NCBI GenBank assembly: GCA_004296955.1
Contig: SCVB01000029.1
Span: forward strand, 1 to 38,776
Direction of reading: 5' to 3'
Length of the DNA: 38,776 bases
DNA from: Brevundimonas sp.
GTDB taxonomy: Bacteria; Pseudomonadota; Alphaproteobacteria; Caulobacterales; Caulobacteraceae
In this document: positions 34,386-38,776 of the stretch, in pieces
Numbering within the stretch: the stretch's first letter is position 1
Layout of the letters: each line of letters starts with the position of its first letter
Translations under genes and position numbers: made by a program
Notes under the pieces: model-generated
The model's input: only the letters and a program-made list of their open reading frames with translations
Database searches by the model: none
What the model was told of the DNA's origin: nothing

Positions 34386-35036
34386 TTAAGCCCCCAGCGT
34401 CTCCCCCGACTTTGGGCCGTTAGGGCGGGAGAGATCGCCAAGATTGAGTTCAGGAAGGAAGAGTTGGTCAATCGCATTGGCGGCCTTCTCAAGTTCACCC
34501 ATTTGACGATCCTGTTGGTCAGTCAGCTTTTCCAGGTTCGGTTCATCCCCCCGCCTCTCGGCTCGCCGCTTCTCACTCGCAATGGAACGGTCGGTTCTGC
34601 GAAGAGCCGTTCCCATCGCACGCAAGCCACGCAAGCCATCATGGACCGCCGGGCGAAACAGGAACCGCGAGTCGTGAACCGCGATTTGGAAGCCCTTGGC
34701 GATTGTCTTCTCCTCGTCGGTCAGTTCCTCGACCTCAATTTCGGCGGCAGATGCGTAGGGTCGCGCGACGCGACCGTAGGCGTAAGCGTAAGAGAGCCAG
34801 TCATTGGTCGCTCGATAGATGACCTGTCTGCGCTCGAAGAGATCAGCGCGAACCTTCAGTGCCTCGATGTTTCCGAGATGCTCCTGAATCTCAGCCTGCC
34901 TCTCGCTGATAGTCGCTTGACGCTCACTGATGCTGGCTTGTCGGAGGCCGACAACAACCGCACCAATGACGGCACCCGCTCCGGTTAGGAGAATCGCCAT
35001 GGCTTCCCATGTCGGTGGAGCGAATTCCCAATCCAA
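34386..35036 (-). CDS. Membrane-anchored coiled-coil protein, unknown function (element cargo)
   Basis: 216 residues. One membrane helix near the N-terminus (about 12-31, AMAILLTGAGAVIGAVVVGL) is followed directly by a heptad-like coiled coil with a SERQATI/SERQAEI repeat (about 36-55), then a mixed helical cytosolic domain and a second charged helical stretch (about 150-185, DRSIASEKRRAERRGDEPNLEKLTDQQDRQ). No catalytic motif recognised. The start at 35036 has no strong ribosome-binding site. Last of the leftward cargo genes, 30 bases after the glycosylase-like gene. Confidence 0.65.
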   Translation of the reverse strand: MDWEFAPPTWEAMAILLTGAGAVIGAVVVGLRQASISERQATISERQAEIQEHLGNIEALKVRADLFERRQVIYRATNDWLSYAYAYGRVARPYASAAEIEVEELTDEEKTIAKGFQIAVHDSRFLFRPAVHDGLRGLRAMGTALRRTDRSIASEKRRAERRGDEPNLEKLTDQQDRQMGELEKAANAIDQLFLPELNLGDLSRPNGPKSGETLGA

Positions 35037-35066
35037 TTTTTGTCCCTCTCAAAGTCGAGCCATAGC

Positions 35067-35876
35067 TTAGGCCGTCAGGCTGCTGGCAAGGTGCTTGCTC
35101 CTCAATGCACGATAAATCGCCCGCTCGACATCAGCGGCTCTCCAGCTTCCACAGGGCCCAACCAAGCTGGCAGCGTTGAGGTCATCAGCGGCCTTCATCA
35201 GCCTCTCACACCAGACATCGAAACCACGAGCGGTCCGATCACGGCTCTGCTTCGATCCCCCCGCCTTCCCGAAGCCAGTCCAGGCCCAAGGGGCAAACTC
35301 CACCGCCAACCACTCTTCGAGAGCGGAGCGAGACTCTTTCAGCAGCGTCCGTCCAAGTCCCTCATAGATTTGCTGATCCAGAACTCCGGCTCCCGCCGGA
35401 GCCAGGAATGTGATGAGTTTAGAGGCGAAGGAAGTCGAGCCGATCTCTGGCAACGCGAACGCCCTAATCAGGCTGGTGCCGTAGCGTCGATCATCGACCA
35501 GTCGGATGATCTCGTTCATCTCGTTCTTTAGAAATGCAGCCTCGCAGTTGGCCGTCCTGCCCGCGCGCGTCGCAGCGAAATTTGCGCGGTCCCCGTCGCC
35601 AAAGTGCCCCCAATAGACAACGCTGGCCAAACCGAGACGAACCCGACCATCATCATCCGACCGCAAGTCGTCACTGATCGACCGCTCGAACTCGGGATAA
35701 GTGACCTGGACCACGGCCGGCGCGAACGAAAGACCAATCTTGTCAAACTCTGGCAGACGATTTGGGTCGTCGGAGTCCGAGAAAATCAGCCGAGCGGGCG
35801 GATAATTGTAGGCGTTGGCCAGTCGCTGTAGTTCCTCGAACGCCGACTGAGAAGACACTGACCTATCAACGTTCAT
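35067..35876 (-). CDS. Unknown cargo protein with HhH/OGG-like glycosylase motifs
   Basis: 269 residues from the ATG at 35876 (the frame is open to 35945 without support). The middle resembles the helix-hairpin-helix of the HhH-GPD/OGG fold: ALPEIGSTSFASKLITFLAP then GVLDQQIYEGL, so LPEIG (142-146), Lys153 and Asp167 would correspond to the hairpin, lysine and catalytic Asp. A C-terminal WRAADVERAIY is also seen in OGG-fold hypothetical proteins as I recall them. The family link is an inference from motif reading. If right, the protein acts on modified DNA bases; otherwise it is simply unknown. Soluble, no signal peptide. Confidence 0.6.
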   Translation of the reverse strand: MNVDRSVSSQSAFEELQRLANAYNYPPARLIFSDSDDPNRLPEFDKIGLSFAPAVVQVTYPEFERSISDDLRSDDDGRVRLGLASVVYWGHFGDGDRANFAATRAGRTANCEAAFLKNEMNEIIRLVDDRRYGTSLIRAFALPEIGSTSFASKLITFLAPAGAGVLDQQIYEGLGRTLLKESRSALEEWLAVEFAPWAWTGFGKAGGSKQSRDRTARGFDVWCERLMKAADDLNAASLVGPCGSWRAADVERAIYRALRSKHLASSLTA

Positions 35877-35962
35877 GGGTTCGTTCTTCGCTCGTCGGCA
35901 TGGGCTGTTCGGATGACACGCCTTCGGCCGCGCGTGCGAGGGCATGGCTTAAAGAGCGATCT

Positions 35963-36388
35963 CTAGTGCCCGCTCCCCGCCTTCAATAGCTCGATCAAAA
36001 CCGAGTTAAACAGCCCATACAGCCACCACGCTGTAAGGATCGCGAGCGCGCCCGTGGTCACTAGCGCGAGAATTTTCCATCTCGAAGTTTCGAACTCCCG
36101 GTCCATGTCAATAAACGCCCGCACCGGTGGCAGAGCCACAGAAACCACCAAGGCCGTCCACGCAGCCACGTACGCCGTTTCAGCCCAAGGATTTTCGGTG
36201 GCTCCGGCGACCGCACCGACAACGCCCACCACGGCAACGCGTTTGAGAAACTCAAAGAACCAGTCGATCACCTGACCGACCGATTTGATTGCGGCATCGA
36301 CCAGAATGTCGGTGTTTGTCCGTTCTCGTTCCGCACTTTCGTTCGGCTCAAACATCCAGTCGAGATTTACCTTCCAAGCCATGCCCAT
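35963..36388 (-). CDS. Three-helix membrane protein, unknown function (element cargo)
   Basis: 141 residues from the ATG at 36388, fixed by AGAGG seven bases upstream; the frame is open further to 36418. After a polar, acidic N-terminal part (LDWMFEPNESAERERTNTD) come hydrophobic segments at about 48-65, 70-90 and 106-127, the second and third separated by a short charged loop (DMDREFETSRWK). No family recognised. First of the three larger leftward cargo genes; 86 bases precede the glycosylase-like gene. Confidence 0.62.
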   Translation of the reverse strand: MGMAWKVNLDWMFEPNESAERERTNTDILVDAAIKSVGQVIDWFFEFLKRVAVVGVVGAVAGATENPWAETAYVAAWTALVVSVALPPVRAFIDMDREFETSRWKILALVTTGALAILTAWWLYGLFNSVLIELLKAGSGH

Positions 36389-36440
36389 CCCCAAACCTCT
36401 GCGGACCCGGTCTGCCACGGATCAACCAGTTGGTCGCTCC

Positions 36441-36599
36441 TTAAACAGTGATTTTGTGGTGGGGCACAGCGGACTGCTTAACCGTGGCCATGGCTCGTTT
36501 GATGCGCTGGACGGAGGCAGTGGAGACGCCAGTCGCCTTGTTGACGACGTACAGGACGCCGGATTTACCGCGACGGCGGACGTTTTCCATGAAGGACAT
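36441..36599 (-). CDS. 52-residue HTH peptide, probable recombinase C-terminal remnant
   Basis: Reads MSFMENVRRRGKSGVLYVV then NKATGVSTASVQRIKRAMA and a short tail. The ATGVSTASVQRIKRA stretch is a helix-turn-helix and resembles the C-terminal HTH of alphaproteobacterial serine recombinases (compare GVGTGTVQRIKAEM-like endings, from memory). The catalytic domain is missing, so it may be a remnant or a small DNA-binding regulator of the element. No good ribosome-binding site; an ATG at 36590 is an alternative start. It is nearest the intact tRNA-Gln, where integrase genes often lie. Confidence 0.45.
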   Translation of the reverse strand: MSFMENVRRRGKSGVLYVVNKATGVSTASVQRIKRAMATVKQSAVPHHKITV

Positions 36600-36600
36600 T

Positions 36601-36679
36601 ATTAGCAGCTTCTATGAGCAACGTGGACGCGATTCCCTTGCGGGACAACGAGATCGTTGCGTGGCTTGAAGCTGCTAAT
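36601..36679. repeat. 12-bp inverted repeat abutting the tRNA-side att site
   Basis: ATTAGCAGCTTC (36601-36612) and GAAGCTGCTAAT (36668-36679) are perfect complements; inside them GCAACG (36618-36623) pairs with CGTTGC (36655-36660). The right arm touches the att repeat. The related box CATCCATTAGCAG occurs inverted near the other end of the element (34292-34304). Possible recombinase arm sites. Confidence 0.55.
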
Positions 36680-36703
36680 GGATGGCTGGGGAACTAGGAC
36701 TCG
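36680..36703. other. attR-like 24-bp repeat inside the 3' end of tRNA-Gln
   Basis: Identical to 34203-34226. It covers the 3' acceptor strand, the encoded CCA and part of the T arm of tRNA-Gln plus three flanking bases, the usual core for integrases that target tRNA genes. Confidence 0.75.
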
Positions 36704-36756
36704 AACCTAGAATGACGGTACCAAAAACCGGAGTGTTACCATTACACCATTCCCCA
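36683..36756 (-). tRNA. tRNA-Gln (anticodon TTG)
   Basis: On the minus strand TGGGGAA pairs with TTCCCCA, followed by G and an encoded CCA. The anticodon loop reads TTTTGGT, anticodon TTG, and GGTTCGAGTCC is the T loop. 74 bases including CCA. The tRNA is intact on the element's right side. Confidence 0.93.
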
Positions 36757-36798
36757 GCAGGTCCGGCGCATCCGGGGCCGAAGCGCCGGAAGGCGTGC

Positions 36799-36827
36799 GA
36801 GATACGACAAGGCCGCGGGCGATGCAA
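36799..36827 (-). promoter_or_regulatory. Promoter of tRNA-Gln
   Basis: Reading leftwards, TTGCAT (36827-36822), 17 bases, TATCTC (36804-36799). It sits about 43 bases before the tRNA 5' end. Confidence 0.6.
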
Positions 36828-36869
36828 GAACCGGTTTCGAGACTATTTTCACCGGCGGCAAAACGGCGC

Positions 36870-36898
36870 TTGCGGGCGTCAAAGCCCGTGGCTATAAG
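36870..36898 (+). promoter_or_regulatory. Promoter of tRNA-Pro
   Basis: TTGCGG (36870-36875), 17 bases, TATAAG (36893-36898), 14 bases before the tRNA 5' end. A good sigma-70 match for this kind of genome. Confidence 0.7.
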
Positions 36899-36912
36899 CC
36901 CCCTCCTCAAGT

Positions 36913-36989
36913 CGGAGTGTGGCTCAGCCTGGTAGAGCACTGCGTTCGGGACGCAGGGGTCGGAGGTTCGAATCCTCTCACTCCGACCA
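36913..36989 (+). tRNA. tRNA-Pro (anticodon CGG)
   Basis: CGGAGTG pairs with CACTCCG, then A and an encoded CCA. The anticodon loop TTCGGGA gives CGG, and GGTTCGAATCC is the T loop. 77 bases. Confidence 0.96.
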
Positions 36990-37000
36990 TCTTTCCCCGG

Positions 37001-37026
37001 AAAGAAAGAGACGGCCCTTCGGGGCC
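37001..37026 (-). terminator. Terminator of ilvC
   Basis: On the minus strand GGCCC-CGAA-GGGCC is followed by GTCTCTTTCTTT, a 5-bp GC stem with a tetraloop and a T-rich tail, 18 bases past the ilvC stop codon. Confidence 0.55.
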
Positions 37027-37043
37027 CCGAGGCTTCCCCGGCC

Positions 37044-38060
37044 TCAATCCCCGGCCTTCGCCGCCACCGTATTCAGATGCGCGCCCACGGCCTCGATCGT
37101 GCGGCCGGCCAGGGCCTTGCGGCGGGCCAGCAGGTCGGGCGAGCCGGCGTCATAGTCGGCCATCAGGCGGCGCACGAAGTCGCCGGACCGCACCTCCTCC
37201 AGCACTGTGTCCATGGCCGCCCGCGACGGTTCGCCGATGATCCGCGGGCCGGTCAGATAGGCGCCGTACTCCGCCGTGTTGGAGATGCGGGTGAAGGCGC
37301 CGGCGACGCCGCGCTCGAACATCAGGTCGGTGACCAGTTTCACCTCATAGAAGCATTCGAACCAGGCCACCTCGGGCGGATAGCCGGCCCTGACCAGCTT
37401 CATGAAGGCGGCGTCGACCAGTTCGGCCACCCCGCCGCACAGGACCACCTGTTCGCCGAACAGGTCGCTCTCGCATTCGGCGGCGAAGGTGGTCTCGAGG
37501 ATGCCCTTGCGGCCGCAGCCCAGGGCGGCGGCGTAGGACAGGCCGAGCGCGTGGGCGCCGCCGGTGGCGTCCTGGTGCACGCCGAACAGGGCGAACACCC
37601 CCTGCCCTTCCACATAGAGGTCGCGGATGCGGGGGCCGATGCCCTTGGGCGAGGCGAGGATGACGTCGAGGTCGGGGCGCGGCTCGACGAGGCCGAAGCG
37701 GACCGACAGGCCGTGAGCGAAGACCAGGGCCGCGCCGGGCTTCATCGCCGGGGCCAGTTCGTCGCGCCACAGGTCGCGATGGGCCTCGTCCGAGACCATG
37801 ACGGCGACGACCTCGGCCGAGGCGGCGGCCTCGCCCGCGGTCAGGACGGGAAAGCCGTCGGCCTCGGCCTTTGCGCGGGTGGCGGAGCCGGCTTTCAGGC
37901 CGACGACGATGTCCATGACGCCGGAGTCGCGCAGGTTCAGGGCGTGGGTCCGGCCCTGGCTGCCGTAGCCGATGACGGCCACGCGCTTGCCGCGGATGAT
38001 GGAGAGATCGCAGTCGCGGTCATGGAAGACGGGGAGCGGGGCGCCTAGGTTATCGGTCAT
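37044..38060 (-). CDS. ilvC: Ketol-acid reductoisomerase, class I, divergent
   Basis: Second step of valine/isoleucine synthesis: isomerisation and NADPH reduction of acetolactate or acetohydroxybutyrate. 338 residues. The Rossmann loop GYGSQGRTHALNLRDSG (31-47) is followed by catalytic-domain residues Asp199 and Glu203 (CESDLFGEQVVLCGG), Glu235 and Glu239 (WFECFYEVKLV) and Ser260 (ISNTAEYG), all kept. Other positions depart from the usual class I sequence, for example SPKGIGPRIRD where PKGPGHxVR is normal and FAHGLSVRFG for FAHGFNIHFG. It may be a paralogue or an unusual lineage. The frame stays open upstream to 38378, antisense to DUF924. The start codon shares CATG with the divergent gene; an ATG at 38072 is an alternative. 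Confidence 0.88.
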   Translation of the reverse strand: MTDNLGAPLPVFHDRDCDLSIIRGKRVAVIGYGSQGRTHALNLRDSGVMDIVVGLKAGSATRAKAEADGFPVLTAGEAAASAEVVAVMVSDEAHRDLWRDELAPAMKPGAALVFAHGLSVRFGLVEPRPDLDVILASPKGIGPRIRDLYVEGQGVFALFGVHQDATGGAHALGLSYAAALGCGRKGILETTFAAECESDLFGEQVVLCGGVAELVDAAFMKLVRAGYPPEVAWFECFYEVKLVTDLMFERGVAGAFTRISNTAEYGAYLTGPRIIGEPSRAAMDTVLEEVRSGDFVRRLMADYDAGSPDLLARRKALAGRTIEAVGAHLNTVAAKAGD

Positions 38061-38610
38061 GAGCACAGACATAACGCCTTCCGCCGTCGTCGCCTTCTGG
38101 AAAGAGGCCGGACCGAAAATGTGGTTCGCCAAGGACGACGCCTTCGACGCCGAATTCCGCGGTCGCTTCCATGACGCCCATGTCGCCGCCGCCCGCCGCG
38201 AGCTGGACGACTGGGCGGAGACGGCCGAGGGGTCGCTGGCCCTGCTGATCCTGCTGGACCAGTTCCCGCGCAACAGCTTCCGCGGCACGGGCCACGCCTT
38301 CGCCACCGACCCGCTGGCGCGGATGTTCGCGAAGCGGGCGCTGGACGCCGGGCACGACCTGGAGATCGAGGGCGACATCCGCCGCTTCTTCTATCTGCCG
38401 CTGCAGCATTCGGAAGACGCCGCCGACCAGGCGCGCCAGGTCGAACTGTTCCGGACCCGGATGGACCGCGCACCGGACGACCGCTGGGCCGAGCATCATC
38501 ACGACGTCATCGCCCGCTTCGGCCGGTTTCCGCATCGCAACCGCGCGCTGGGGCGCGAGACGACGGCGGAGGAGCAGGCGTTTCTGGATCAGGACGGGTT
38601 CAGGGGCTGA
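38059..38610 (+). CDS. DUF924-family protein
   Basis: 183 residues, helical: VVAFWKEAGPKMWFAKDDAFDAEFRGRF at the start, LLDQFPRNSFRGTGHAFATDPLA in the middle, FFYLPLQHSEDAADQARQVELF and RFGRFPHRNRALGRETTAEEQAFL at the end. These are the conserved DUF924 blocks (TPR-like fold, function unknown). The start at 38059 keeps the FWKE block and overlaps the ilvC ATG within CATG, so its promoter would lie inside ilvC. Confidence 0.88.
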   Translation: MSTDITPSAVVAFWKEAGPKMWFAKDDAFDAEFRGRFHDAHVAAARRELDDWAETAEGSLALLILLDQFPRNSFRGTGHAFATDPLARMFAKRALDAGHDLEIEGDIRRFFYLPLQHSEDAADQARQVELFRTRMDRAPDDRWAEHHHDVIARFGRFPHRNRALGRETTAEEQAFLDQDGFRG

Positions 38611-38776
38611 AAGTGACGCGAGCATGAGTCTCCGCCGCTTCGGGCGAAGCGGTTGCTGCGGGAAGGGCGGGCGGAGCGCCGGGCGCGAAGCCCGGAGACC
38701 GTTGGGAGATGTGTTTCGGCTTCGCGACGTCGCTCCGCACGGAATGTCTGACCGGGAGCTGTCGGCCTGGAGGCGG
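38611..38776. other. Terminal stretch with two GC-rich hairpins
   Basis: CCGCTT-CGGGCG-AAGCGG (38635-38652) and CCGGGC-GCGAA-GCCCGG (38679-38695) lie downstream of the DUF924 gene. An ATG frame from 38624 stays open to the window edge, but its Arg/Gly-rich composition looks like non-coding GC-rich DNA. Nothing firm can be called. Confidence 0.3.

Larger units (their letters stand above)
34203..36703. mobile_element. Small integrase-less element integrated at tRNA-Gln
   Basis: About 2.5 kb bounded by the 24-bp tRNA-derived repeats. The interior is visibly poorer in G+C than both flanks, and its three larger genes plus a 52-residue frame all read leftwards. No tyrosine or serine integrase is complete. 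The first 160 bases inside the left repeat (34227-34385) hold no gene, only an AAAAC-ATAC-GTTTT hairpin (34241-34254) and a CATCCATTAGCAG box. It could be a remnant of a larger island or a satellite mobilised in trans. Confidence 0.7.

Noticed and set aside
34383-34988. 201-residue plus-strand frame in the element
   Set aside because: Mirror of the membrane coiled-coil gene; the minus frame has the TM segment and heptads, this one has no structure.
36448-36669. 73-residue plus-strand frame in the element
   Set aside because: It is antisense to the HTH-like frame and spans the inverted repeat; no motif supports it.
38624-38776. Open ATG frame running off the window end
   Set aside because: Arg/Gly-rich translation through two hairpins, no ribosome-binding site, no recognisable domain in the visible part.

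Overview
High-GC alphaproteobacterial chromosome. The gene content and order (rpoZ-spoT-pyrE-pdxJ-acpS-lepB-rnc-era, then recO, parC, lemA/M48, bpt, motB), frequent GTG/TTG starts and 4-nt stop/start overlaps point to the Caulobacteraceae, most likely Brevundimonas. The genus is an inference from gene content, not the result of a search.

Layout. 1-1440: a truncated secreted protein, a 64-residue membrane protein and a family-5 uracil-DNA glycosylase, all on the minus strand. 1439-9619: a compact plus-strand housekeeping run, folK, rpoZ, spoT (bifunctional ppGpp enzyme), pyrE, pdxJ, acpS, lepB, rnc, era. LepB carries a 167-residue cytosolic extension packed with His/Asp repeats. 9624-16929: an accessory block between era and recO. 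It holds a serine beta-lactamase-like hydrolase, a minus-strand eight-gene operon (ArsR, three SRPBCC proteins, VOC, DoxX, alpha/beta hydrolase, DHFR-like reductase) with a visible operator pair, a divergent flavodoxin-like reductase and a tandemly duplicated NTF2-like protein. 16981-29540: recO, a TonB-dependent receptor with a strong terminator, a PhoD phosphatase, parC, lemA + M48 protease, bpt, motB, flavin reductase, an HIBADH-family dehydrogenase and a trypsin-like protease. 29628-34144: oligopeptidase B-like protease, DUF1036 protein, GNAT acetyltransferase, and a divergent response regulator / histidine-kinase-like pair around a perfect 18-bp palindrome.

34203-36703: a small (about 2.5 kb), visibly AT-richer element flanked by a 24-bp direct repeat that copies the 3' end of the adjacent tRNA-Gln gene. 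It has no integrase. It carries three genes of unknown function, one with HhH-glycosylase-like motifs, plus a 52-residue HTH peptide that looks like a recombinase tail. 36683-38776: tRNA-Gln, tRNA-Pro with recognisable promoters, a divergent ilvC (KARI) and a DUF924 gene whose start codon shares a CATG with that of ilvC.

The most interesting items are the His-rich LepB tail, the tRNA-Gln island and its cargo, the ArsR/SRPBCC operon with its operator pair, the 18-bp palindrome next to a kinase lacking its phospho-acceptor His, and the apparent CTG start of the ppGpp synthetase.
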